Part shown: in pieces, positions 1 to 7,183 of the stretch
How the letters are laid out: every line of letters starts with the position of its first letter
Position numbering within the stretch: the stretch's first letter is position 1
From: Kineococcus endophyticus
Lineage (GTDB): Bacteria > Actinomycetota > Actinomycetes > Actinomycetales > Kineococcaceae
Length of the DNA: 64,000 bases
Reading direction: 5' to 3'
NCBI RefSeq assembly: GCF_040796495.1
Contig: NZ_JBFNQN010000007.1
Coordinates: 124,001-188,000 of the forward strand
Notes under the pieces: model-generated
The model's database searches: none
Told to the model about the DNA's origin: nothing
Seen by the model: the letters and a program-made list of their open reading frames with translations, nothing else
Position numbers and translations under genes: made by a program

Positions 1-258
1 CGCCTCGACGGCACCGGCCGAGGCGGGCAGGAGCCCGGCCAGGCGGGTGGGGGCACCAGCCCAGCGGGGAGGGTCCACCGCGAGCGCGGTCACCGGTGCA
101 CCGGGCCGGCGGGCGCGGACCCCGCGCGGGATCCGGGGAGCGGGCGCGGACAGGGCCCGGGCCCGGCCGGCGGGCGCGAACAGCCCGGCGACCGCGGCGG
201 CCCCCAGGACCGCCGCGGCGCGACGGGTCGGACGGGGACCACCGTGCGCAGCTGCCAC
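1..258 (-). CDS. Secreted protein, N-terminal part only (runs off left edge)
   Basis: Open frame from a GTG at 258 to the window edge, 86 codons. The N-terminus has Arg-Arg, then a hydrophobic Ala/Val/Leu/Gly stretch (about residues 13-26) ending near A-R-A, which looks like an export signal, possibly Tat. The rest visible is Ala/Pro/Arg-rich and not recognisable. An ATG slightly upstream (272) has a better GGAG spacing but opens a different frame that closes after 74 codons, so the start is uncertain. No function is assigned. Confidence 0.4.
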   Translation of the reverse strand, partial: MAAAHGGPRPTRRAAAVLGAAAVAGLFAPAGRARALSAPAPRIPRGVRARRPGAPVTALAVDPPRWAGAPTRLAGLLPASAGAVEA

Positions 259-448
259 GCCCAGTGCATCGGCGCTCCGGGGCGGGTTCGTGAGCTGCCG
301 GGGTGGGGGACCACGTCCGGTCAGCGGCCGGAGCGGCCGATGAGTTCCGGGCGCGGGCCGAGTCGAGGGGGTGGGCCGGGAGCCGGCTGAGGACGAGCTG
401 TGGGAAAGGGCGGGCGGTGTGTCGGAGGTCTTCTCTAGGGTCGGAGCC

Positions 449-1429
449 ATGACGGGTGGTCACGCGGTCCAGGCGCGGGGGTTGGTGAAGCGGTACGGCG
501 ACGTCACCGCGGTGGCGGGGGTCGACATCGACGTCCCGGAAGGGACGGTGCTGGCCCTGCTCGGGCCGAACGGCGCGGGCAAGACGACGACGGTGCGGAT
601 GCTCACGACGCTGCTCGTGCCCGACGAGGGCACGGCGACCGTGGCGGGCGTCGACGTCGTGGGGGACCCGCGGGAGGTGCGCCGGCGCATCGGTCTGTCG
701 GGCCAGTACGCGGCCGTCGACGAGAACCTCACCGGGTTCGAGAACCTCGACATGGTCGGGCGGCTGTACCACCTGGGTCGCAAGCGGTCCCGCGAACGGG
801 CGACTGAGCTGCTCGAGCAGTTCCGGCTGACCGACGCGGCGAACCGCGTCGCCAAGACGTACTCCGGCGGGATGCGCCGCCGCCTCGACCTCGCGGGCGC
901 GCTCGTCGCCTCGCCGCCCGTCCTGTTCCTCGACGAGCCGACGACGGGTCTGGACCCGCGGTCGCGCAACGACATGTGGGAACTGCTGACGACGATGGTC
1001 CAGGGCGGCACGACGCTGCTGCTGACGACGCAGTACCTCGAGGAGGCCGAGCGCCTCGCGGACGACATCGTCGTCATCGACCACGGCCGGGTCATCGCCC
1101 GCGGCACGGCCGACGAGCTCAAGACGCAGGTGGGCGGTCAGCGCATCGAGCTGGTCGTCGCCGCCGACCACGAGGTCCCGACGACGGTCACCGCCCTGCA
1201 GCCGCTGGCCGTGGGCGAGGTCCAGGTCGACCGGCGCGCCCGGCGCGTCACCGTCCCGGTCAGCGGCGGCACCCCCGCCCTGGTGGACGGGCTGCGCCGG
1301 CTCGAGGAGGCCGGGGTCGTCCCGCTGGACGCCGGGCTGCGCCGGCCCACGATGGACGACGTCTTCCTGACCCTGACGGGCAAGCCCGCGGAAGAACTGG
1401 TCACCGAGCAGGAAGGGGCGGACGCGTGA
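449..1429 (+). CDS. ABC transporter ATP-binding protein, DrrA-like
   Basis: 326 aa ATPase of the daunorubicin-resistance (DrrA) type of drug/lipid exporters. Walker A GPNGAGKTT is at residues 39-47, followed by a Q-loop near GLSGQYA, signature YSGGMRRRLDLA and Walker B LFLDEPTTGLDP. The C-terminal part (PTMDDVFLTLTG near residue 305) carries the extra domain usual in DrrA. I chose the ATG at 449 because the family begins about ten residues before the first beta strand; the frame is open upstream to 371. Its stop overlaps the GTG of the permease by 4 nt, so the two form one translational unit. The exported substrate cannot be told from sequence. Confidence 0.92.
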   Translation: MTGGHAVQARGLVKRYGDVTAVAGVDIDVPEGTVLALLGPNGAGKTTTVRMLTTLLVPDEGTATVAGVDVVGDPREVRRRIGLSGQYAAVDENLTGFENLDMVGRLYHLGRKRSRERATELLEQFRLTDAANRVAKTYSGGMRRRLDLAGALVASPPVLFLDEPTTGLDPRSRNDMWELLTTMVQGGTTLLLTTQYLEEAERLADDIVVIDHGRVIARGTADELKTQVGGQRIELVVAADHEVPTTVTALQPLAVGEVQVDRRARRVTVPVSGGTPALVDGLRRLEEAGVVPLDAGLRRPTMDDVFLTLTGKPAEELVTEQEGADA

Positions 1430-2226
1430 GTTCCCTCGGGATGGTCCTGGCCGACGGCTCCGTCGTCGCCAAGCGCAACCTCATCAAGATCAAGCGGATC
1501 CCCGACCTGCTGGTCGGGACGCTCATCTCGCCCATCATGTTCATCCTGCTGTTCGGGTACGTCTTCGGCGGCGCCATCGAGGTCCCCGGGGTGAACTACC
1601 GGGAGTTCCTCGTGCCGGGGATCTTCGCCCAGACGGTCATCTTCGGGGCGACCATCACGGGCGCCGGCCTGGCCGACGACATGCAGAAGGGCATCATCGA
1701 GCGGTTCCGGTCGCTGCCGATGGCGCAGTCGGCCGTGCTGGTGGGCCGCACGAGTTCCGACGTCGTCACGAACGTCATCGTCGTCGTCATCATGTCGCTG
1801 ACGGGTCTCGTCGTCGGCTGGCGCATCCGGACGTCCGTGCTGGACGCCGTCATCGCCTACGGGCTGCTGCTGCTGTTCGCCTACGCCATCTCGTGGTGCA
1901 TGGCGCTGCTGGGGCTGCTCATCCGGACGCCGGAGGCGTTCAACAACCTCACGTTCATCACGATCTTCCCGATCACGTTCCTGACGAACGGGTTCGTCCC
2001 GATCGAGAGCTACCCGTCGGTCCTGCGGACGATCGCGGAGTGGAACCCCGTCTCCACGCTCGTCCAGGCCGCCCGGGAACGCTTCGGCAACGTCGGTCCC
2101 GGGCCGGCGCCGGAGTCGTGGGCGCTGCAGAACGCCGAGCTCTACACGCTGGCGTGGATCGTCGTCATCCTGCTCGTCTTCGTCCCGCTGGCGACCCGCC
2201 AGTACCAGCGGGCCGCCGCACGCTGA
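1426..2226 (+). CDS. ABC-2 type transporter permease, DrrB-like
   Basis: 266 aa integral membrane protein with about six hydrophobic segments (for example residues around 35-55, 65-85, 120-140, 150-170, 180-200, 240-260). The ABC-2 family signature region FNNLTFITIFPITFLTNGFVP is present, a stretch typical of DrrB/NodJ-like permeases. GTG start overlaps the TGA of the ATPase gene (GTGA), and the pair probably forms a 2+2 exporter. Nothing nearby identifies the cargo; a self-resistance or lipid-export role is only inference. Confidence 0.9.
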   Translation: MSSLGMVLADGSVVAKRNLIKIKRIPDLLVGTLISPIMFILLFGYVFGGAIEVPGVNYREFLVPGIFAQTVIFGATITGAGLADDMQKGIIERFRSLPMAQSAVLVGRTSSDVVTNVIVVVIMSLTGLVVGWRIRTSVLDAVIAYGLLLLFAYAISWCMALLGLLIRTPEAFNNLTFITIFPITFLTNGFVPIESYPSVLRTIAEWNPVSTLVQAARERFGNVGPGPAPESWALQNAELYTLAWIVVILLVFVPLATRQYQRAAAR

Positions 2227-2234
2227 CGGCCGGC

Positions 2235-3059
2235 TCAGAGCAGCGGGACGACCCCCGCGAGGAGGTCCGCGCAGCGACCGGCCGCGTCCCGGCCGGCCTG
2301 CAGGACCTCCTCGTGGGACAGCGGCTCGTCCGAGACGCCCGCCGCGAGGTTCGTCACGAGGGAGAACCCGAGCACGCGCATCCCGACGTGGCGGGCCGCG
2401 ACGGCCTCCAAGGCCGTGGACATCCCGACGAGGGACGCCCCCAGGACCCCGGCCATGCGCACCTCGGCCGGCGTCTCGTACTGGGGGCCGTGGAACTGGG
2501 CGTAGACACCCTCGCGCAGCGACGGGTCCACCGTCCGCGCCAGGTCGCGCAGCTCGGCCGCGTAGAGGTCGGTGAGGTCGACGAACGTCGGCCCCTCCAG
2601 CGTCGTCGCGCCCGTGAGGTTGAGGTGGTCGGAGATGAGGACGGGCGAGCCGGGGGCGATCGAGCGGTCCAGCCCGCCGCAGCCGTTCGTCAGGACGATC
2701 GTCCGGCAGCCCGCGGCGGCCGCGACGCGGACGCCGTGCGCCACAGCCCGCACGCCGTGGCCCTCGTAGTAGTGGCTGCGCGGCAGCACCAGCGCGCGCA
2801 GCGGGTCCGCGCCCTCGCGGGGCACGCTGATCGAGCGGACCGTCCCGCCGTGGCCGACGACGGCGGGCGCGCGGAACCCCGGCAGCTCGGGGGCGGGCAC
2901 CTCGGCGACGACCTCGCCGAGCCGGTCGGCCGCGGCGGCCCACCCCGAACCCAGCACGAGGGCGACGTCGTGCCGCGGGACGCCCGTGCGCTCGGCCAGG
3001 GTGGCGGCGGACTCCTCGGCGAGGGTGAAGGGGTCCTGGGGGGCGAGGGTGTCGGTCAC
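2235..3059 (-). CDS. punA: Purine nucleoside phosphorylase
   Basis: 274 aa, cytosolic trimeric-type PNP (phosphorolysis of inosine and guanosine to base plus ribose-1-phosphate). Motifs seen in order: glycine-rich LVLGSGW, phosphate-binding SHYYEGHGV, LTNGCGGL, SDHLNLTG, the purine-pocket region FHGPQYETPAE, and GMSTALEAVAA followed by VTNLAAG. Length fits the family. GTG at 3059 is the only start that gives the usual N-terminus. It converges with the exporter genes, with only 8 nt between stops. Its proximity to a quinone-reductase gene also occurs in mycobacteria (recalled from known genomes). Confidence 0.93.
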   Translation of the reverse strand: MTDTLAPQDPFTLAEESAATLAERTGVPRHDVALVLGSGWAAAADRLGEVVAEVPAPELPGFRAPAVVGHGGTVRSISVPREGADPLRALVLPRSHYYEGHGVRAVAHGVRVAAAAGCRTIVLTNGCGGLDRSIAPGSPVLISDHLNLTGATTLEGPTFVDLTDLYAAELRDLARTVDPSLREGVYAQFHGPQYETPAEVRMAGVLGASLVGMSTALEAVAARHVGMRVLGFSLVTNLAAGVSDEPLSHEEVLQAGRDAAGRCADLLAGVVPLL

Positions 3060-3094
3060 GCGCGGCACCCTAGTGGGGCCGGGCGTCCCCGGCG

Positions 3095-3559
3095 TCAGGC
3101 GTCGTTGGAGCGGCAGGGGCGGGCGCGCAGGCCCAGCACGTAGTCGTGCGGGGCGCCTCCGGCCTCGGCGGCGTCGGCCAGGCGGCCGAGGTACTTCGCC
3201 GTCGGCAGGCCGCCCTCGTAGTCGTCCAGGACGTACGTCCACGCCACCACGTCGCCCTCGAGCGTCTTGACGCGCACGCGGATCTTGCGGAACAGGCCGA
3301 TGTCCATGCCCTCGGAGGCGTCCAGGCGCGTCTCGTCCGCCTCGGTGAGGTCGTACAGCGCGACGTAGACCTGGTCGCCGGGGGCCTCCACGACCGTGGC
3401 CAGCGGACCCTCCCAGCTGCGGTCCTCCCCGCCGAACGTCAGCCGCCAGTCCTGCAACCACCCCGTCGAGCGCAAGGGGGAGTGCGGCGCCTTCCGGGAC
3501 ATGACCTCGGGGTCGAGGTTGGTCGCGTACGCGGCGTAGGCGGGCGAGGGGGCAGGCAC
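3095..3559 (-). CDS. Gamma-glutamylcyclotransferase-like protein
   Basis: 154 aa GTG-start protein of the GGCT-like (AIG2/BtrG) fold. The N-terminal YAAYATNLDPEVMSRKAP matches the substrate-loop Y-G-S-N-L-type motif with Ala/Thr substitutions. A central VYVALYDLTEADETRLDASEG contains the region where the family's catalytic Glu lies. Likely a cytosolic cyclotransferase acting on gamma-glutamyl peptides, but the substrate is unknown. It is divergent from the flavoprotein gene at 3589 with only 29 nt between start codons, so the two promoters must overlap. Confidence 0.75.
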   Translation of the reverse strand: MPAPSPAYAAYATNLDPEVMSRKAPHSPLRSTGWLQDWRLTFGGEDRSWEGPLATVVEAPGDQVYVALYDLTEADETRLDASEGMDIGLFRKIRVRVKTLEGDVVAWTYVLDDYEGGLPTAKYLGRLADAAEAGGAPHDYVLGLRARPCRSNDA

Positions 3560-3588
3560 GGTTGAAGAGGGTAGGGGAGCATGGGGGT

Positions 3589-5031
3589 GTGAGTCCCACC
3601 AGTGCGTCCTCAGCAGCAGCCAAGGCCACCCGGGTCGCCGTGCTCGGCGGCGGCCCCGGCGGGTACGAGGCCGCGCTCGTCGCGGCCCAGCTCGGTTCCG
3701 ACGTCACCGTCGTCGAACGCGACGGTCTCGGCGGGTCCACCGTCCTCACCGACGTCGTCCCGTCCAAGACGCTCATCGCCACGGCCGAGCTCATGGCGAC
3801 GGTCGGCGGCGCCTCCGAGCTCGGGGTGCGCTTCCCCGGCGGCTCGGCCCCCGACACCGAACCGGCGGGCGCCGTGACGGTCGACCTCGCCCGCGTCCAC
3901 TCCCGCGTCAAGGCGCTCGCCTTCGCGCAGTCGATGGACGTCCGCGCGCGGCTGGAGAAGGAGGGCGTCCGCATCCTGTCCGGGGCCGGCGCGCTCGACG
4001 GCCCGCAGGCCCTCGTCGTGCGCGAGGGGGAGGACGAGGGCGCCCGCGTCGAGGCCGACGTCGTCCTCGTCTCGGTCGGGGCCAGCCCGCGGACCCTGCC
4101 GGACGCCCAGCCCGACGGCGAGCGGATCCTCACCTGGAAGCAGGTCTACGACCTCACCGAACTGCCCGAGCACCTCATCGTCGTCGGCTCCGGCGTCACG
4201 GGCGCCGAGTTCGCCAACGCCTACGACGCCCTCGGCGCGCACGTCACGCTCGTCTCCTCCCGCGACCGGGTCCTGCCCGGGGAGGACGCCGACGCCGCCG
4301 AGGTGCTCGAAGGCGTGTTCCGCCGCCGCGGCATGGACGTCATGTCCCGCTCGCGCGCGCAGAAGGTCGAACGGCACGGCGACCGCGTCGTCGTCACCCT
4401 CGCCGACGGCCGCACCGTCGAGGGCTCGCACTGCATCGTCGCCGTCGGGGCGGTCCCGAACACCGCCGGCATCGGCCTGGAGGAGGCCGGCGTCTGGACG
4501 TCGGAGTCGGGGCACATCGACGTCGACAAGGTCTCGCGCACGTCGGCGCGCGGGGTCTACGCGGCCGGGGACTGCACGGGCGTCTTCCCGCTGGCCTCCG
4601 TCGCGGCCATGCAGGGCCGGATCGCCATGTGGCACGCGCTCGGCGACACCGTCGCCCCGCTGAAGCTGCGTTCGGTCGCCTCCACCGTCTTCACGTCCCC
4701 GGAGATCGCGACCGTCGGCTGGACGCAGGCCCAGATCGACTCCGGTGAGGCGCAGGGCGAGATCATCAAGCTGCCGCTGTCCACGAACGCGCGGGCCAAG
4801 ATGCTCGGCATCCACGACGGGTTCGTGAAGCTGTTCTGCCGCACCGGGTCCGGCACGGTCATCGGCGGTGTCGTGGTGGCCCCGCGGGCCAGTGAGCTGA
4901 TCTTCCCCGTCACCCTCGCCGTCGAGAAGCGGCTCAACGTCGACGACGTGGCCCACGCCTTCACGATCTACCCCTCGCTGTCGGGGTCGATCGCCGAGGC
5001 CGCGCGGCAGCTGCACGTCATGGGTGAGTAG
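3589..5031 (+). CDS. lpdA: NAD(P)H-quinone dehydrogenase, LpdA family flavoprotein
   Basis: 480 aa two-dinucleotide-binding-domain flavoprotein. FAD fold VAVLGGGPGGYEAALVA is near residues 15-30, NAD(P) fold IVVGSGVTGAEFANAY near 200, FAD-binding YAAGDCTG near 325, and a dimerisation domain ends with FTIYPSLSGSI. The active-site segment reads DGLGGSTVLTDVVPSKTLI: both redox cysteines of true lipoamide dehydrogenases are absent. This matches the mycobacterial LpdA (Rv3303c) class that reduces quinones rather than lipoamide (family knowledge). The GTG at 3589 was chosen over the longer open frame because GGGGAG precedes it by about 8 nt. Confidence 0.88.
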   Translation: MSPTSASSAAAKATRVAVLGGGPGGYEAALVAAQLGSDVTVVERDGLGGSTVLTDVVPSKTLIATAELMATVGGASELGVRFPGGSAPDTEPAGAVTVDLARVHSRVKALAFAQSMDVRARLEKEGVRILSGAGALDGPQALVVREGEDEGARVEADVVLVSVGASPRTLPDAQPDGERILTWKQVYDLTELPEHLIVVGSGVTGAEFANAYDALGAHVTLVSSRDRVLPGEDADAAEVLEGVFRRRGMDVMSRSRAQKVERHGDRVVVTLADGRTVEGSHCIVAVGAVPNTAGIGLEEAGVWTSESGHIDVDKVSRTSARGVYAAGDCTGVFPLASVAAMQGRIAMWHALGDTVAPLKLRSVASTVFTSPEIATVGWTQAQIDSGEAQGEIIKLPLSTNARAKMLGIHDGFVKLFCRTGSGTVIGGVVVAPRASELIFPVTLAVEKRLNVDDVAHAFTIYPSLSGSIAEAARQLHVMGE

Positions 5032-5051
5032 ATGGGTGGGCGGGTGACCGC

Positions 5052-6011
5052 GTGCGGCGCCGGGGGTTCCTGACCGCCGGTGCCGCGGCCGCCCTCGGTC
5101 TGCTCGTCGCCGACGCCCCGGCGGGCCCAGGCGGGACCGGGCCGGGCCGCCGGTCCGGTGCGTACGTCGGCTGGCCGCAGACCCCGGCCACCCTCGACGC
5201 GTTCGCCGCCGCGCGCGGCCGCCGGCTCGACGTCGTCGGGGAGTACCTCGACGGGCGCGACTGGGACCACCTGCGCGACCCGGACTACCTCTTCGACGCC
5301 TACGCCGGTTCGGCCTACGCCCGCGAACTCGTGCTGAGCCTGCCCCTGGTCCCGCCCGGGGAGTCCCTCGCCGACGCCGCCGACGGCGCCCACGAACGGC
5401 ACTGGGCCCACCTCGGTGCCCGGCTCGCCGCTCACGGCATGGGGTCCGTCGTCGTCCGTCCCGGGTGGGAGGCGAACTCGCCCGTGAACTACCCGTGGTC
5501 GGCCGTGCCGGACCCGGCCGCCTACCGCGCCGCGTTCGCCCGCTGCGTGCGGGCCCTGCGGCGGGAGGCACCCGCGCTGCGCAGCGACTTCAGCGTCACC
5601 GTCGCCGTCGACGGGGGTGCGGTGGCGCTCGCCGACGCCTACCCCGGGGACGACGTCGTCGACGTCGTGGGCGTCGACGTGTACGACATGAGCCCCGAAC
5701 CGCGGTCCGCCGCCGACCGGTGGACCTGGTACCGGACGGCGCCCGGTGGGCTGGACGAGGTCGCCGCCTTCGCGCGCTCGCGCGGCAAGCCCCTCGCGGT
5801 CGACGAGTGGGCCGTCGCGTCACCGTCGTGGGGCGGGGGTGGGGACGACCCGGGGTTCGTCGTGGACCTCGTGGCCTGGATGGACTCCGTCGGCGTGGTC
5901 CACGAGATCTACAACGAGGTCCGGTACGACCACACCGACGGACGGCTGTTCGGCGGGGGCGCGAACCCGCGCGCGGCGGCGGCCTACTCCGCGCTCGTCG
6001 GCCGGTCCTGA
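5052..6011 (+). CDS. Tat-exported glycoside hydrolase, GH26-like
   Basis: 319 aa secreted protein. The N-terminus MRRRGFLTAGAAAALGLL is a twin-arginine signal. The mature part resembles the (beta/alpha)8 GH26 mannanase/glucanase family: RPGWEAN (about residue 138-144) would supply the acid/base Glu and VDEWAVA (about 250-256) the nucleophile Glu, with VVGVDVYD on a strand between them. It probably trims or releases the polysaccharide made by the adjacent exopolysaccharide operon, as glycanases often do; substrate is unknown. Its last 28 nt overlap the 3' end of the convergent acetyltransferase gene. Confidence 0.75.
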   Translation: MRRRGFLTAGAAAALGLLVADAPAGPGGTGPGRRSGAYVGWPQTPATLDAFAAARGRRLDVVGEYLDGRDWDHLRDPDYLFDAYAGSAYARELVLSLPLVPPGESLADAADGAHERHWAHLGARLAAHGMGSVVVRPGWEANSPVNYPWSAVPDPAAYRAAFARCVRALRREAPALRSDFSVTVAVDGGAVALADAYPGDDVVDVVGVDVYDMSPEPRSAADRWTWYRTAPGGLDEVAAFARSRGKPLAVDEWAVASPSWGGGGDDPGFVVDLVAWMDSVGVVHEIYNEVRYDHTDGRLFGGGANPRAAAAYSALVGRS

Positions 6012-7183
6012 GGCGCCGTGCCCCGACGGGAACGCCACGCCCGCACACGCTGGACGTGCGGTCGCAGGTCCTGCCGCCACGTGAGCGCCGCCCCGAGCGC
6101 CGTCCACCGCAGGCGGCCGTCGGGGAGCACCACGATCCGCCGCGAGACGTGGGTGGAGGTCGCGAGGCGGAACTTGTACGGCTCCAGGCCCCGCAGCAGG
6201 TCCAGCACGACGGCCCCGTGGGCGTACGCCCGCCGCCGCACGTCGTGCAGCAGCAGCGTCCCGACCCCGACCTCGGCGACCTCGCGCCGGTAGGAGCACA
6301 GGTAGGTCGCGACGACCCGGTCGGTGACGAGCTCGAAGGAGTACGCGACGAGCCGGCCGTCCAGGCGGACCCCCGTCAGCCAGCGGGAGGCCGGGTCGGC
6401 CGTGCGCAGGAACAGCGCGAGCAGGTCCCCGGTGGCGCCGGTCCAGGGCTGGTTGCGGTGGTCGGCGTTCGGGTGGGCCGCGTCGACGGCCCGCAGCTCG
6501 GCGAGGAGGCCGTCGGTGAGGCTGCAGTCGGTCGGGTCCGGCAGGAGCTCACCGCAGACCTCGACGGTCCCGAGCTCGCCGAGCCGCTTGAGCGTCTTGC
6601 GGTCCTTGGTGCGCCGGTTCTTGGACTCCCGGCCGTCCTCGGGTCCGAAGGTGCGGCGGATCGTCTCGGCCTGCGCGCGCACGCGCACCCGTCGGCCACG
6701 GGCCGCGGCCCAGGCCCGCACGTCCTGCGCCGTCGGGTCCAGGTCGCTGACCTGCTGCAGGTCCAGGACGGGACCGGCCGGCCCGGCGGCCGCCACGGCC
6801 GCGTCCAGCAGCGCGGCGACCACGGCGCGCCGGTCCGCGCCCGGGGCGACCGGGACGGTGCCGTAGTCGCTGGGGCCCGTCCCGGCGAAGCGGACGACGG
6901 GGCGACCGGCGACGCCGGGAAGGGGGGTCTCGTCCACGACGAAGGGCAGCACCCCCAGCAGCGGGGAGTCCGGCGCGTCCCCGCCGCGGACGGTGGCCAC
7001 GCGGACGGGGCCTCCCAGCACGGTCGTCGCGCTGACCCAGGCGGGCCCGGCGAACAGCGCACCCGTCGCGGCGGTCAGCTCCTCCCAGCCCGGCACGGGG
7101 TCCGCCGCCGTGACGACCCGGGTCACGAGGGAGGGGGTCGGGACCCCGGTGCGGCTCGGGGCGGGGGACGGGGGCAGGGTCAC
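5984..7183 (-). CDS. GNAT/CelD-like acetyltransferase of the exopolysaccharide operon
   Basis: 399 aa cytosolic protein of the BcsL/CelD-FemAB group of GNAT-fold acyltransferases. A central basic segment (ESKNRRTKDRKTLKRLGELG, about 190-209) precedes the C-terminal GNAT half with RLDGRLVAYSFEL and YLCSYRREVAEVGVGTLL, and ends with LDLLRGLEPYKFRLAT, a signature often seen in this family. Last gene of the minus-strand operon: its GTG at 7183 overlaps the stop of the MurJ-like gene by 4 nt. Likely adds acyl groups to the polysaccharide or its precursors (inference from context). Confidence 0.8.
   Translation of the reverse strand: MTLPPSPAPSRTGVPTPSLVTRVVTAADPVPGWEELTAATGALFAGPAWVSATTVLGGPVRVATVRGGDAPDSPLLGVLPFVVDETPLPGVAGRPVVRFAGTGPSDYGTVPVAPGADRRAVVAALLDAAVAAAGPAGPVLDLQQVSDLDPTAQDVRAWAAARGRRVRVRAQAETIRRTFGPEDGRESKNRRTKDRKTLKRLGELGTVEVCGELLPDPTDCSLTDGLLAELRAVDAAHPNADHRNQPWTGATGDLLALFLRTADPASRWLTGVRLDGRLVAYSFELVTDRVVATYLCSYRREVAEVGVGTLLLHDVRRRAYAHGAVVLDLLRGLEPYKFRLATSTHVSRRIVVLPDGRLRWTALGAALTWRQDLRPHVQRVRAWRSRRGTAPQDRPTSAE

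Noticed and set aside
90-314. 74-codon minus-strand frame with ATG and GGAG at the left edge
   Set aside because: Peptide is Pro/Arg/Gly-rich with no domain, and the overlapping GTG frame has a clear hydrophobic export-like segment and stays open to the edge.
3610-5571. 653-codon minus-strand open frame opposite lpdA and the GH26-like gene
   Set aside because: Composition is Arg/Gly-rich with no motif and it crosses two solid plus-strand genes; a high-GC shadow.
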